Shown: positions 7,529 through 17,761, counted from the stretch's first letter. The stretch is 64,000 nt of DNA from an uncultured Lachnospiraceae bacterium (GCA_947169385.1 CAMVPR010000002.1:1-64000), one strand, 5' to 3'. A program made the numbers and translations. The notes: generated from the letters alone by a model not told the origin.

Positions 7529-8281
7529 TTATAAAGAGTTAAAGAAATCATCAACACTCTTAACAATGTCCATTGGCGCCATATTCTTAAGCAAATACTT
7601 GTCAGGCTTGAATTCTATGACATTCATAACAGACTCCTTGTCCTGCTTAGCAGTAAGCATCATAACAGGAAGATGTGCCGTTGCCTTCTCGCTTCTAATC
7701 ATTTCGAGAATCTGAGGACCCGAAGCCACAGGCATCTCATAATCAAGCAAAACCAAATCCACATCATTCTTGGCAAGGAAAGTAATCGCACTCATACCTG
7801 AGTTAGCCATATAAACACGATACTTCTCTGAAAGAAGCGACGAAAATGCCTTGATTGTTGTAGGATCGTCATCAACAATCAATATCTTCTTAAGTCTGTC
7901 TCTCTCATGCTCTTCTTCCTGTTCTTCATCAAGATGTTCAGCTAAAACCTTGACGTTAAGTGGACGCTTAAAGAACTTGGCAACCTTGGAGTTAGGTATA
8001 ACATTCTCGACCATAAGCTTCTGCTCATCTGAACATACAACGAAAAACCTAAGCTCCTCTTCAGAAATTGCATCATTAATATAAACTAACACCTTAGATA
8101 TGTCCTCTGTCTTCTCGTTCAGATATAGTATCCAAAACTTAGGTCTGTTCTTAATCTTACTTAGTAGTTCTACATCAGGAATAGTAACATTTACTTCATA
8201 TCCTTCGCGCTTCAAGCCACTAACTATTGCGTTAACCATAAAACTATGATTATCCCCTATTAATAAAATGTCCTTATCCAT
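7529..8281 (-). CDS. double receiver-domain response regulator without output domain
   Basis: 250 aa. Residues 1-118 form a degenerate receiver: the first acidic site (D10) and a KRP motif (106-107) remain, but the phospho-acceptor position lacks Asp (WILYLNE). Residues 131-250 form a complete receiver with DDD at 137-139, acceptor Asp180 (VLLDYEMP), Thr in MLTAK and Lys in YLLKN. An acidic linker (DEEQEEEHERDR) joins them. There is no DNA-binding or enzymatic domain, so the output is by protein interaction or phosphorelay. It overlaps the upstream hybrid kinase gene by 8 bp, which makes that kinase the likely partner. Confidence 0.88.
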   Translation of the reverse strand: MDKDILLIGDNHSFMVNAIVSGLKREGYEVNVTIPDVELLSKIKNRPKFWILYLNEKTEDISKVLVYINDAISEEELRFFVVCSDEQKLMVENVIPNSKVAKFFKRPLNVKVLAEHLDEEQEEEHERDRLKKILIVDDDPTTIKAFSSLLSEKYRVYMANSGMSAITFLAKNDVDLVLLDYEMPVASGPQILEMIRSEKATAHLPVMMLTAKQDKESVMNVIEFKPDKYLLKNMAPMDIVKSVDDFFNSL

Positions 8282-11246
8282 CTAAGACCTCCAGTAGTTT
8301 TTCTCTCTCTATATTATTAACCATTTTCTTGATTATATCATATTTTTCTTGTTCTTTATCAGGAATTTTATAAATTTCTAACATTTTTATGATGCTCTCC
8401 GCACTTTCGAAGTCAAATGCATCTATAAACTCTCTAATTCCTGCGTATGCTTCAAGAAGTTGCTCCTCCGAAATCGTCTCTCTCTCATCAAACACCTCAT
8501 ACTCGATGTCTTCAAACGCTGCCAGCCGATACTCGTAACTTCTTAACAAATTAAGCAATCTAGGAGTCAATCCGTGAACCTCAGATATCGCATCTCTTCC
8601 GTTATCCATAAGCATAACTTCGTTGTCCTCGCGGTTTCTTATGAAGTTACCGCACTCCTCAAGATAAGCAGCTCCCTCCGAAAGCTTGGTTGCTCCTATA
8701 AGTCTTGCGGAGCTCTTAAGCGAATGGACTTCAATTGTGTAGTTGTTATAGTCCTGCGCTGCCAACAAATCTTCTATCTTCTCTGCCTTAGAGACTGCAT
8801 TTGCCTGAAAATCCTGAATAGCTTCAATCAAAATCTCTTCACGCACGCAATGCTCTAAGCCTTCCTTCAAATCAACTCCGCTAACTTCTGCAAACCTGAC
8901 ATCCTTAAGCGGATTGTCTACATCAAACAGGAAGTTCGTGTTAACCGACTTCATAGTAGTAGGTGCAAAATTAGGATTATCCGGCAATATTACCTTATCC
9001 TCAGGAAGGTACTCAATAAGCATCTTCTCTAACTTACTGCTGTCGACCGGCTTCGAAAGATAATCAATAAAGCCCTCGTTAATGTAGGTCTCCCTCGCTC
9101 CCGCCACAGCGTTAGCTGTAAGAGCAATAACCGGTGTATCTATATTGACTGAGTCCTTTCTCTCTCGAAGTTCTCTTAAGACCTCTACTCCGTCCATCTC
9201 CGGCATCCTATGGTCTAAAAATACCAAATCATATTTCTTCTTGTCAAGGTGTTTTAGCGCCATCATACCGCTAGACGCCGTATCTATCTTAATATTAATC
9301 TCTTTAAGAAGTCCCTTCATAACCGTCAGGTTAATCTTGACGTCATCGACAATAAGCACCCTGGCATCCGGAGCGTGAAGCGTCTCCTGATAAACCTTTC
9401 TGCTCTCCAAGGAATCGGAGTAATTGTCATTCATCTTGCCAATAGCCTCACTCTTGATAACCCTCTGCATTATTCCGAATGAAAATGTTGACCCCTCGCC
9501 GTATTTACTCTCGACCCTAAGCTCCGCATCCATCATGGTAAGAAGCTTTCTCGCCACGCTTAGGCCAAGGCCGGTTCCTTCTATATTGGCATTCTTGTGC
9601 TCTTCACTTCGTTCAAACGGAATAAAGAGCTTATTCATCTCGGATTCCTTGATTCCTATACCCGTATCGTTAACCGAAAACTTAAGAAGGATAATACTGT
9701 CCTCGATGATTTCATATCCAACATCTAAGGTTACTTTGCCAACCATTGTGAACTTAACTGCATTTGTCAAAAGATTGATAATACATTGTTTGAGTCTAAT
9801 CTCATCTCCGTACAAGAGATTAGGTATCTCCTCATCAATATTAACTATAAGGTCAAGACCTTTATCGTTAGCCCTAGGCTCAATCATATTGATTATGTCG
9901 TTAAGCATCGATGAAAGTCCGTATTCTATGCACTCTATCTGCATATTGCCGGATTCAATCTTCGAGAAATCAAGAACATCATTAACCAGGGATATAAGTG
10001 TGTTACCCGCTGTGCGAATACTCTCGGCGTACCCTAGAATATCCGGATTCTGGCTCTCCCTAAGTATCATCTCATCAAGACCGATAATCGCATTGATCGG
10101 CGTCCTGATTTCGTGAGACATTGTCGAAAGGAAGTTGTTCTTCGCTTCATTCTGCGTCTTGGCAACCTTTAAATCATCTCTTAAGAACTGGTTGGCATTA
10201 ATCTGGTCAACATAGTGCAACATCTGCTCCGTCGTCTCAACCAATGAGTCCCTCAAGTCTCCTATCTCATCGTGATAAATGCCACCGATTCGATTAAGCT
10301 TATCCGCAACAAGCCATCTGTCTTGACCTTCAGCCTTAGCAAAACTCCTAAATGCCGAAGACAAATCAATAAGAGGACCTATAAGCCAACGTTCTAACGC
10401 ATGATCAACAATCACAACCAATATAACTCCGTTGCAAAATACAATCATACCCAGCCTTATAACAACAGAAGAAATCAGTCCCTTCCATCCGTAAAACATA
10501 ATATTAACCACGCGTCCGGACATATCATCGGTTCTGTTAACCGTAGCTATGAGTTTGATTGCAAAAAGCGTAACCAAAACTCCCATTGCGACAGCAAAGC
10601 ATCCCATAATAAACCTTGAAACACTCATAATACGACTGTATCTTATACCATTCTCATTGTAATAGTGAAGTTGCTTAGACTGCTGATAAGTAAGCCTGGT
10701 GCCCGGAAAAAACGTCTTAATCTTACTGATCGTACTTACATTCATGATATGTAGAAACAAAACTGCAATCAAAGATGGCACCATCATAAAAGGAACACCT
10801 TTTATAATCATAGGAAGTCTTGATACTATTTCATCAGTACTGCTATACACATTCACCGTGATAAAGTAAAACGAAGACAAAACAACACCGTAAATGACAG
10901 CACTGACCATGCTTTTTATCACATTTCTAAATATACTCTCATACATCAACCAGTATGTAATAATAAACGCTCCCGCAAAACCAAACATCGCATAGCAATT
11001 ACCAAAATCATTAAACAACTCAAATACATACATCATAGAAAATGCAAATGTTGCAATATTGATTCCATAAAGCCCGGTAAGTATAATGAGAGGCACAATA
11101 AAGAAACCATACATAATCGGGTTATCCATGGTAGCAAAGTCAACATCAGCAATCATAAAACACGTTCCAATTGCTGTAATAATCGTCAATATGTACTTTA
11201 ATATCCCTTTTTTGTATCTCTTTGCAAATGATTTAGCTTTGCCCAT
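8274..11246 (-). CDS. hybrid sensor histidine kinase with receiver and HPt domains
   Basis: 990 aa. Residues 15-285 hold about 8-9 hydrophobic segments of an integral membrane sensor. A linker/HAMP-like region runs to about 365, then the HisKA box with His378 (MSHEIRTPINAI). The HATPase has its N box at about 490-497 (NLLTNAVKF) and G boxes NDTGIGI and GTGLGLS. A receiver spans 628-747 (acceptor Asp678, FLDHRMPE; Lys in LSKPVD). An HPt domain contains His841 (EVHSLKSSARLIGA). This is a complete His-Asp-His phosphorelay in one chain, which would pass phosphate to the coupled double-receiver protein. The signal is unknown. Confidence 0.93.
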   Translation of the reverse strand: MGKAKSFAKRYKKGILKYILTIITAIGTCFMIADVDFATMDNPIMYGFFIVPLIILTGLYGINIATFAFSMMYVFELFNDFGNCYAMFGFAGAFIITYWLMYESIFRNVIKSMVSAVIYGVVLSSFYFITVNVYSSTDEIVSRLPMIIKGVPFMMVPSLIAVLFLHIMNVSTISKIKTFFPGTRLTYQQSKQLHYYNENGIRYSRIMSVSRFIMGCFAVAMGVLVTLFAIKLIATVNRTDDMSGRVVNIMFYGWKGLISSVVIRLGMIVFCNGVILVVIVDHALERWLIGPLIDLSSAFRSFAKAEGQDRWLVADKLNRIGGIYHDEIGDLRDSLVETTEQMLHYVDQINANQFLRDDLKVAKTQNEAKNNFLSTMSHEIRTPINAIIGLDEMILRESQNPDILGYAESIRTAGNTLISLVNDVLDFSKIESGNMQIECIEYGLSSMLNDIINMIEPRANDKGLDLIVNIDEEIPNLLYGDEIRLKQCIINLLTNAVKFTMVGKVTLDVGYEIIEDSIILLKFSVNDTGIGIKESEMNKLFIPFERSEEHKNANIEGTGLGLSVARKLLTMMDAELRVESKYGEGSTFSFGIMQRVIKSEAIGKMNDNYSDSLESRKVYQETLHAPDARVLIVDDVKINLTVMKGLLKEINIKIDTASSGMMALKHLDKKKYDLVFLDHRMPEMDGVEVLRELRERKDSVNIDTPVIALTANAVAGARETYINEGFIDYLSKPVDSSKLEKMLIEYLPEDKVILPDNPNFAPTTMKSVNTNFLFDVDNPLKDVRFAEVSGVDLKEGLEHCVREEILIEAIQDFQANAVSKAEKIEDLLAAQDYNNYTIEVHSLKSSARLIGATKLSEGAAYLEECGNFIRNREDNEVMLMDNGRDAISEVHGLTPRLLNLLRSYEYRLAAFEDIEYEVFDERETISEEQLLEAYAGIREFIDAFDFESAESIIKMLEIYKIPDKEQEKYDIIKKMVNNIEREKLLEVLDG

Positions 11247-11272
11247 CAGATCACCCCATATACGCGAATCAG

Positions 11273-12190
11273 TTACATATGATCGCTAATCCACTCATAA
11301 ATATCGTTATGTACAAGCTCGTATTCATCTTCGTTAAGTATCTCATGTCTAAATCCGTCGTAGAAGATAAGTCCAACGTCTCCTACACCCGCATCAATAA
11401 TCTTGTCCGCTGCCTTATTAACTCCCTTTTTAAAAGCACCGACAGGATCGTCAGAACCGGATACAAAAAGAATCGGAAGATTCTTTGGAATTAAGCTCAC
11501 ATGATTCTTATCAATTATATAATTCACCGTATCCAATAGCACCCTGTAGCCTTTATTGGTAAATTGATAAGAACAATACTTATCGCTTCCTGACTTGTCT
11601 TGATTGTCTTTATTAACGCTCAGCCAAGCACGATTAGACTTCTCGTTAAGGAACTTAAGATTATATCTGCCTAACATCATAAGCTCCAGCAATGTACTTC
11701 TGTGTCTCTCACCAAAGATTAGGCTGTTAAGCATCAAAACGAACTTACCCATAATAACACTAGCCTTACTCTCCTCTCCGGTTCCCATAAGAATAAGTCC
11801 ATCTATCTCGTTGCCGTAACTCATGGCATATCTTCTTGACAGAAAAGACCCCATAGAATGTCCCATCAAAAAGAGTGGTAAATTAGGATATTTCTTCTTG
11901 ATAGCAATACTTACTCTATGCATATCTCTTACAATAGCAACATCTGCGCAAGCTCCGTTCATATAGCCTAATTCATCATCCGACATAGCGGTACCGCCGT
12001 GGCCTAAGTGGTCGGCGCCCACAACGACAAATCCCTTAGAATTAAGGAATCTTGCAAATCTGTCATACCTCTTAACATATTCAATCATTCCATGGGCAAT
12101 CTGAACTATTCCCTTAGGATTGTCAACTTCCCACAAAAGCACATTAAGTGTGTCGATTCCATTGCTTGATTTAAGCTTAAGTTTCTTCAT
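11273..12190 (-). CDS. alpha/beta hydrolase, lysophospholipase/monoacylglycerol lipase-like
   Basis: 305 aa. The fold is shown by AHGMIEYVKRYDRF near residue 33-46, the nucleophile elbow GHSMGS at about residue 110, an Asp in VSGSDDPVG and a His in YDGFRHEIL, which together make the Ser-Asp-His triad of the Hydrolase_4 (PldB/YtpA-like) family. No signal peptide, so it acts in the cytosol on acyl esters such as lysophospholipids or monoacylglycerols. It is 13 bp from the upstream DHH gene and in the same transcription direction. Substrate unproven. Confidence 0.88.
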   Translation of the reverse strand: MKKLKLKSSNGIDTLNVLLWEVDNPKGIVQIAHGMIEYVKRYDRFARFLNSKGFVVVGADHLGHGGTAMSDDELGYMNGACADVAIVRDMHRVSIAIKKKYPNLPLFLMGHSMGSFLSRRYAMSYGNEIDGLILMGTGEESKASVIMGKFVLMLNSLIFGERHRSTLLELMMLGRYNLKFLNEKSNRAWLSVNKDNQDKSGSDKYCSYQFTNKGYRVLLDTVNYIIDKNHVSLIPKNLPILFVSGSDDPVGAFKKGVNKAADKIIDAGVGDVGLIFYDGFRHEILNEDEYELVHNDIYEWISDHM

Positions 12191-12203
12191 AGATAATACC
12201 CTC

Positions 12204-13208
12204 TTAGTTACTTAAATTATTAAGTTGCTTGTTTTTAACTTCTATAACATTAGCTTCATAAGCCTTCATAAAACGCTCGTAGATGGTCTTATCCTCAATA
12301 CTTCTGTCATCAATCCTATTCTCATTAGGAATAATTCCACCGGCCATCGAAAAGTGTCCGCCACCATCTCCAATACCCTTTAGAGCATCTCTTGTCATAT
12401 CTCCGGCATGAACATCAGGATCTTCACACCTTATAGAAAACTTAAGGCAATCCTCTCTCTCGGAGTAAATAATAGCCAATGTCACCTGCTCAAGCCTCAT
12501 TATAAAGTCAGCAACCATAGCTATCAAAGCATCAGGGCAATTAAATGGTATACGCGCCAATCCAACAGCACCGAATATCTGGATATTCTCAATCGCAGCT
12601 CCGTACGCTCTCAAATCCTGAAGTTCCATATCATTGCTGTAAAGAGCTTTAACAAGATCCTGGTCAGTCTTATCAAAAAGAAATTCCATCATCTCAATAT
12701 CAAGCTTCGTAACACCTCTGTTCATAGAATCGGTATCCATCTTAAGTCCATACGACAGAACAGTAGCCACCGTATCGCTCATAGGAGTATTGCTCACTTT
12801 ATAATACTCAGCGATTAAAGTTGCGCAAGAACCGACAATCCTAACATCCTTATATAAGTATTCACAAGGATAGACAGTCTTATGATGATCTATAACCGCA
12901 ACCTCATCACCCGGAATATCAGTTAAGTTGGCATTATATTTCTGCCCGTCTACCAAAACTACATAATCTGACTCTTTGATTTCGCTGTGCTCTACAAGAC
13001 TGGCATCGATGTTAAATGTAGTGAACATCTTGGTCACGCTGATCTTGTCAACCATTCCCGTGTAGCAAATCTCAGAATCAACTCCATGATAAAGGAGAAA
13101 CTGTTGCAATCCATACGCACTCGCAATAGCATCAGGATCGGGGAAATTATGCGTTTGAATCCATACTTTATGTCCTTTTAATATGTCAATAAGTTTCTTC
13201 CAGTCCAT
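12204..13208 (-). CDS. DHH/DHHA1 phosphoesterase (NrnA-like)
   Basis: 334 aa. The DHH half shows THNFPDPDAIAS (D24, D26 as metal ligands), VLVDGQ and VIDHHKT; the C-terminal DHHA1 half ends in GDGGGHFSMAGG. These are the marks of bifunctional oligoribonuclease / pAp phosphatase enzymes, which degrade nanoRNAs or 3'-phosphoadenosine 5'-phosphate with Mn2+. The CysQ-like gene at 44041 could overlap in pAp removal. It is 12 bp downstream of gltX. Other DHH subfamilies (cyclic dinucleotide phosphodiesterases) cannot be excluded. Confidence 0.85.
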   Translation of the reverse strand: MDWKKLIDILKGHKVWIQTHNFPDPDAIASAYGLQQFLLYHGVDSEICYTGMVDKISVTKMFTTFNIDASLVEHSEIKESDYVVLVDGQKYNANLTDIPGDEVAVIDHHKTVYPCEYLYKDVRIVGSCATLIAEYYKVSNTPMSDTVATVLSYGLKMDTDSMNRGVTKLDIEMMEFLFDKTDQDLVKALYSNDMELQDLRAYGAAIENIQIFGAVGLARIPFNCPDALIAMVADFIMRLEQVTLAIIYSEREDCLKFSIRCEDPDVHAGDMTRDALKGIGDGGGHFSMAGGIIPNENRIDDRSIEDKTIYERFMKAYEANVIEVKNKQLNNLSN

Positions 13209-13220
13209 GTCTCCTCCTAA

Positions 13221-14681
13221 TTATTGATTAGCCTCTAACTTCTCAATACCTATCTCTATACGTCTTAGAGACTCCTCGCGCCCAAGAATATACATAATCT
13301 CAAAAGCTCCACCAGGAGTCATAGCCTTACCTGAAACCGCAGTTCTAAGAGGCCATAGTCCCATTCCATTCTTAATCTCAAGCTCAGCAATATAATTAAT
13401 TACATAATCGTGAAGTCCCTCTTCACTCCAATCATCAAACGTCTCAAGTTTAGCCTTCATCTTCTTAAGGATATCAAGCGAATTCTCAGGATTGGTCTTC
13501 ATCTTCTTATGTGTATATAAAGCAATGTCGTAATCAGGCAATTCCTCGAAGAAATCAATCTGCTCCCTAATATCAGGAAATACCTCAATACGAGTCTTGA
13601 CAAGCTCCGCTATACGACGCTTATCAACATCTCTGGTTACAACCTCATCAATATAAGGCTTAGCCATCTCGTAAAACGGCTCAAAATCCATCTTCTTGAT
13701 GTACTCGCCATTCATCCACTTAAGCTTGGTGAAATCAAATACCGCAGGTGACTTAGACAAATGATGATAATCAAATGCCTTAACAAGCTCATCTAATGTG
13801 AAGAATTCCTCGTTATCTGTAGGTGACCAACCAAGCAACGCAACGAAATTGATAATCGCCTCAGTCAAGAATCCCTGCTCAGTCAAATCTTCAAACGATG
13901 AATGCCCGCTTCTCTTAGAAAGCTTCTGATGCTCCTCGTTAGTGATGAGTGGGCAATGCACATAAACCGGAATCTCCCATCCAAACGCATCATAGATTCT
14001 GTTGTACTTAGGAGAGGAAGAAAGATACTCGTTACCACGTACAACATGGGTAATTCCCATAAGATGGTCATCGATAACATTGGCAAAATTGTATGTTGGA
14101 TATCCATCAGACTTAATCAAAATCATATCATCCAACTCATTGTTAGGAACACTTATATGTCCGTAAATCTCATCATCGAAGCTTGTCTCGCCTTCCTCCG
14201 GAACATTAAGCCTTACCACGAATGGCTTACCTGCGTCAAGATTGGCCTGAATCTCTTCCTTAGACAAATGCAGGCAATGTTTGTCATACTTGCTGATAGT
14301 CTTGCCATCTGAATCTACAGAAGTCTTAAGGCTGTTGAGTCTCTCCTCATCACAGAAACAATAATAAGCGTCACCCTGCTCGATAAGCTTCTTGGCATAG
14401 TCCATATAAAGACCGCTCTTAACTCTCTCACTCTGTACATAAGGTCCATATCCCTTATCCTTATCAGGTCCCTCATCGTGTGTAAGTCCTGTAGCCTTCA
14501 TTGTACGGTAAATAATATCGACCGCACCCTCAACATATCTCTCCTGGTCGGTATCCTCTATTCTTAAGATAAAGTCTCCTCCCTCATGCTTGGCAATCAG
14601 GTACGCATATAATGCGGTTCTTAGATTACCTACGTGCATCCTTCCTGTTGGACTTGGTGCGAATCTTGTTCTGATCTTCAT
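13221..14681 (-). CDS. gltX: glutamate--tRNA ligase
   Basis: 486 aa from ATG 14681 ([13 protein letters not shown]); AAAGGA lies ahead. The frame continues 21 codons upstream only by reading through a family A repeat, which is rejected. Class I aminoacyl-tRNA synthetase marks: HIGH-like HVGN just after SPTGRM, and the KMSKS-like KLSKRSG. Length fits bacterial GluRS. It charges tRNA-Glu in the cytosol; in organisms lacking GlnRS it may also mischarge tRNA-Gln for GatCAB (not testable here). It is separated from the TPR gene by a repeat. Confidence 0.96.
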   Translation of the reverse strand: MKIRTRFAPSPTGRMHVGNLRTALYAYLIAKHEGGDFILRIEDTDQERYVEGAVDIIYRTMKATGLTHDEGPDKDKGYGPYVQSERVKSGLYMDYAKKLIEQGDAYYCFCDEERLNSLKTSVDSDGKTISKYDKHCLHLSKEEIQANLDAGKPFVVRLNVPEEGETSFDDEIYGHISVPNNELDDMILIKSDGYPTYNFANVIDDHLMGITHVVRGNEYLSSSPKYNRIYDAFGWEIPVYVHCPLITNEEHQKLSKRSGHSSFEDLTEQGFLTEAIINFVALLGWSPTDNEEFFTLDELVKAFDYHHLSKSPAVFDFTKLKWMNGEYIKKMDFEPFYEMAKPYIDEVVTRDVDKRRIAELVKTRIEVFPDIREQIDFFEELPDYDIALYTHKKMKTNPENSLDILKKMKAKLETFDDWSEEGLHDYVINYIAELEIKNGMGLWPLRTAVSGKAMTPGGAFEIMYILGREESLRRIEIGIEKLEANQ

Positions 14682-14707
14682 AATAAAATATCCTTTCTTT
14701 TTTATCC

Positions 14708-14757
14708 GTAGCGGCGAACATCGTTCGCCATTCGTGGAGCACAATGTGCTCCGCTAC
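14708..14757. repeat. family A full unit
   Basis: Canonical 50-bp copy: GTAGC, hairpin GGCGAAC-ATC-GTTCGCC, spacer ATTCGT, hairpin GGAGCAC-AAT-GTGCTCC, GCTAC. It lies between the TPR gene and gltX. Confidence 0.92.
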
Positions 14758-14765
14758 GCATTATT

Positions 14766-15794
14766 TCATATCCTTGTCAATAAGAAGTCATACTCTCTCT
14801 TAGCCTTCTCAGCATCAGGGTACTTACCTACATATTCCTTAAAACATTCATACGCCCCGTTAAAATCCCCTGTATATTCTAAAGCTACGCCCTTCTCATA
14901 CAAGAGCTCTTTAAGGGCTCCCTGTCCCTCGTAAGACATAGCTTTATCAACTAACTCTAACGCTTCTTTGTACTTACCAAGCTGCATATAGCAATACACA
15001 ATCTTGGCATCACATAAAGCATTGGTTTCATTGGCCGAAGTATAATCAAGAAGCATATCAAGTGCTTCTTCATACTCGCCCTTATCGGCAAGACAACATG
15101 CTACATAAGGCGTTACATCCGTATGTCCCTGCTTCATAAGTATATCATAGCATGTATAAGCAACCGTATATTCACCTGATAAATATGCAAATGTACCGTA
15201 CTCCCTAAGCTCTCTTAAAACCTTAGAAGAAACCTTGTCTGACTTCTTGGTCTCCTTAGTCATAATCTCCTTACTCTCGGTAGAAAGCGACTTCTTAACA
15301 AGCTTGTAGCCTTCATCTGCGTACTTTTGAACCTCATCAAAGTAACCAAGATTCTGGCAGGTAACCATCAATGTATAGATAATCTCCGTGTCCGCATCGG
15401 ACGCTGAAGCTGCCTTCTTAAGGCTATCGTAACACTCTTTATCCTTGCCTGTCTCATGGTAGCATAACCCCATATTGCCATATAGGTCCTTGCCATCTTC
15501 TCCGAGATTAATGAGCTTGCCATAATAGACTATCGCATTGGCATAATTGCCTCTCTTCATCTCGCCGTCAGCAAGGTAGTAATAAATATCCTTATCACTT
15601 CTTAGAGAAAATGCTTCCTTCTGCTTAAGTGCCAACGAGAAGCACTCATCAGCATCATCATACCAACCCATTCTGTAATAGCGAATCCCCGCCTCTCTAA
15701 GTCTCTCCTTAGCAGAGTGAGTAGCTTTAAAATGAATCATAAATGATAATGAACATATTATAACTAAAACAATCAATAAGTATCTCTTAATCAT
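14766..15794 (-). CDS. membrane-anchored TPR protein
   Basis: 342 aa. One N-terminal membrane segment (residues 4-20) is followed by tetratricopeptide units, recognisable from AGIRYYRMGWYDDADECFSLAL through DIYYYLADGEMKRGNYANAIVYYGKL to the C-terminal KGVALEYTGDFNGAYECFKEYV. The TPR superhelix would face the outside or the cell wall and bind partner proteins. It starts within the stop of the sensor kinase gene (ATGA overlap), so it is translationally coupled to the two-component system and may modulate sensing (inference). Confidence 0.82.
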   Translation of the reverse strand: MIKRYLLIVLVIICSLSFMIHFKATHSAKERLREAGIRYYRMGWYDDADECFSLALKQKEAFSLRSDKDIYYYLADGEMKRGNYANAIVYYGKLINLGEDGKDLYGNMGLCYHETGKDKECYDSLKKAASASDADTEIIYTLMVTCQNLGYFDEVQKYADEGYKLVKKSLSTESKEIMTKETKKSDKVSSKVLRELREYGTFAYLSGEYTVAYTCYDILMKQGHTDVTPYVACCLADKGEYEEALDMLLDYTSANETNALCDAKIVYCYMQLGKYKEALELVDKAMSYEGQGALKELLYEKGVALEYTGDFNGAYECFKEYVGKYPDAEKAKREYDFLLTRI

Positions 15795-17038
15795 ATCTTT
15801 GCCCTAAAACAAATCCTGCCATCAGAAAGATTGACTGCTTCTATCTCACCTTTATGCGCATCAACTATGGACTGAGCAATGGATAAACCTATGCCAAATC
15901 CACCTGTCTTACGCGTCCTTGAGGTATCGGTTCTGTAAAATCTTCTGAATAGCTTGGATAATTCCTCCTCATCTATAGGTTCTCCTTCGTTGATAACCGA
16001 AAATACTGCATGCTTGCCATCTTTCTTGAGTTCAACCTCAATGTCACTGCCGTCAGAAGCATACTTGATAGCATTCTCGATAAGAACTGACGCAAGCTGC
16101 GAGATAGCAGTAGGCTCACCGTTAATAATAATGCCCTCTTCTATATCATGAGTCAAAGTCTTGCCCTTAGACTTAGCAAGTGTCTCAAATGACTTGACAG
16201 ACTCTAATATCTTCTCACTCATATTCATCTCAACAAGCGCATCTTTAGCATCAACAGAATCAAGCTTATCAAGCATCAGTAGCTGCTTAATGAGCGCATC
16301 TAACTGAACGGTCTGCTTCTTGATACTCTCAGTCCACTCGTTCTTGCCGTGCATAAGCTCTAAGACATCAGTATTGGCAGAAATGATAGCGAGCGGAGTC
16401 TTAATCTCATGACTCGCATCAGTAATAAACCTCTTCTGCTGCTCCATTGAATCAATAATAGGCGACATTACCGGCCTAGCAACAATCCTTGAAATCACAA
16501 TCACAAGAATCATTGAGACAAATGCAATCGCAAGCGATATATAGAGAAATGACTTGAATCCCTGCATAGCCGAAGTGATATCTATATAATAAACATTGGT
16601 AATATTATCATCCTTGGTCATGTAATACCTATAATTAGATATCGTTCCTCTATGCTTATTAAGCGAAAACACTTCATCCGTAAGCTCTTCGACATCCTCC
16701 GTGCTTAGTGAAATGTGATCTACATCCATGTTGACAATAGTCGTTGTGCTTTCGTCGCCCTCTTCATTCTCTTCAATACTGACATAAAAATATCTATTCT
16801 CAAATCTCGACTCATCTGTAAGCCTATAGGCAAATCCTAAATTAGCGTTGTTGTCCTTAATGTGCTTGAGATCAGGGAAATCTCCGCCGTTGTCTGCGAT
16901 TATATTAAGCATCGTGTCATACTTATTATAAATCTGAGTAAGGCTCAAGAGATTAACCACTCCAAGCAAAATGACCACAACTATGATAAATGTCAATATT
17001 ACAACAAACATGAACTTTCGTCTAATTCGTTCCGCCAT
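15791..17038 (-). CDS. sensor histidine kinase, OmpR-system type
   Basis: 415 aa from ATG 17038 with GGAG 9 nt ahead; a TTG directly before it is less likely. Two membrane segments (about 12-35 and 165-188) enclose an extracellular sensor of about 130 residues. HisKA His lies in DASHEIKTPLAI, and the HATPase has ENAIKYA and the G box TGGFGIGLS. The gene is 13 bp downstream of its response regulator and overlaps the TPR gene by 4 bp. The kinase would phosphorylate the regulator encoded at 17052; stimulus unknown. Confidence 0.93.
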   Translation of the reverse strand: MAERIRRKFMFVVILTFIIVVVILLGVVNLLSLTQIYNKYDTMLNIIADNGGDFPDLKHIKDNNANLGFAYRLTDESRFENRYFYVSIEENEEGDESTTTIVNMDVDHISLSTEDVEELTDEVFSLNKHRGTISNYRYYMTKDDNITNVYYIDITSAMQGFKSFLYISLAIAFVSMILVIVISRIVARPVMSPIIDSMEQQKRFITDASHEIKTPLAIISANTDVLELMHGKNEWTESIKKQTVQLDALIKQLLMLDKLDSVDAKDALVEMNMSEKILESVKSFETLAKSKGKTLTHDIEEGIIINGEPTAISQLASVLIENAIKYASDGSDIEVELKKDGKHAVFSVINEGEPIDEEELSKLFRRFYRTDTSRTRKTGGFGIGLSIAQSIVDAHKGEIEAVNLSDGRICFRAKI

Positions 17039-17051
17039 CAAATCACGCTCC

Positions 17052-17741
17052 TCATAGTTGTGTCAGTGCGTATCCTTCCTCATCACCTGTAATCGTTATA
17101 TTGCCGTGGATAGCTTCTAACTTTCTTACAAGGTATGAAACATAAAGCTTCAACGCACTCTCATCAAAAAGATCTCTCTCCTTGTTGGCTTCACTCCACG
17201 CTCTTATAATATCCTCAAGGTTGTGCTTAACATCCGGCTCTCTCATAAATATCTCTAAAAGAGTAATCTCACCACCCGCCAAATGAAGGGTAGTGTCCTG
17301 ATTGGTAATAAACTGTCCTGATTTATCAAGCACCACATTACCGCAAGAAATTGTGTTATCCTCTGTCTTAACCAATGAATCACCGCCGACTCTGATCATA
17401 GCCCTGATTCTTGCAAGCAGCTCCTGCATTGCAAAAGGCTTGGTAAGGTAATCGTTGGCACCACTGTCAAGTCCCAAAACCCTGTCATCAACCGATGATT
17501 TGGCTGTAAGCATCAGAACCGGAGTCCTTATACCCTCACTTCTAAGCTTGCCAAGAACCTCAATTCCGTCCATCTTAGGCATCATAATGTCAAGAATAAT
17601 CCCGTCATACGCGCCTTTCATTATATGGTCAAATGCTTCCTCGCCGTCATAGACTGCATCAACTTCATACCCACTGTGAGTAAGAATCGCAACCAAAGGT
17701 TTAGAAAGCTCAACCTCGTCCTCTGCTAATAATAATTTCAT
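17052..17741 (-). CDS. OmpR/PhoB-family response regulator
   Basis: 229 aa. The receiver has acidic pair E8/D9, acceptor Asp51 (IILDIMMPKMDG), Thr in MLTAKSS and Lys in DYLTKPF. The C-terminal Trans_reg_C winged helix starts at about residue 130 (VVLDKSGQFIT). The recognition part ends in YLVRKLEAIHGN. An AGGAG lies about 15 nt before the ATG, a long spacing; the start nonetheless fits the family. It lies 21 bp after the RelQ-type gene, so a regulator and an alarmone synthetase probably share a transcript. Confidence 0.93.
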   Translation of the reverse strand: MKLLLAEDEVELSKPLVAILTHSGYEVDAVYDGEEAFDHIMKGAYDGIILDIMMPKMDGIEVLGKLRSEGIRTPVLMLTAKSSVDDRVLGLDSGANDYLTKPFAMQELLARIRAMIRVGGDSLVKTEDNTISCGNVVLDKSGQFITNQDTTLHLAGGEITLLEIFMREPDVKHNLEDIIRAWSEANKERDLFDESALKLYVSYLVRKLEAIHGNITITGDEEGYALTQL

Positions 17742-17761
17742 AGTATATGTAATAAACTCCT

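Noticed and set aside
9424..10116. 230-codon plus-strand frame inside the hybrid kinase gene
   Set aside because: Shadow of the kinase coding strand; the kinase motifs are complete and the frame has no domain of its own.
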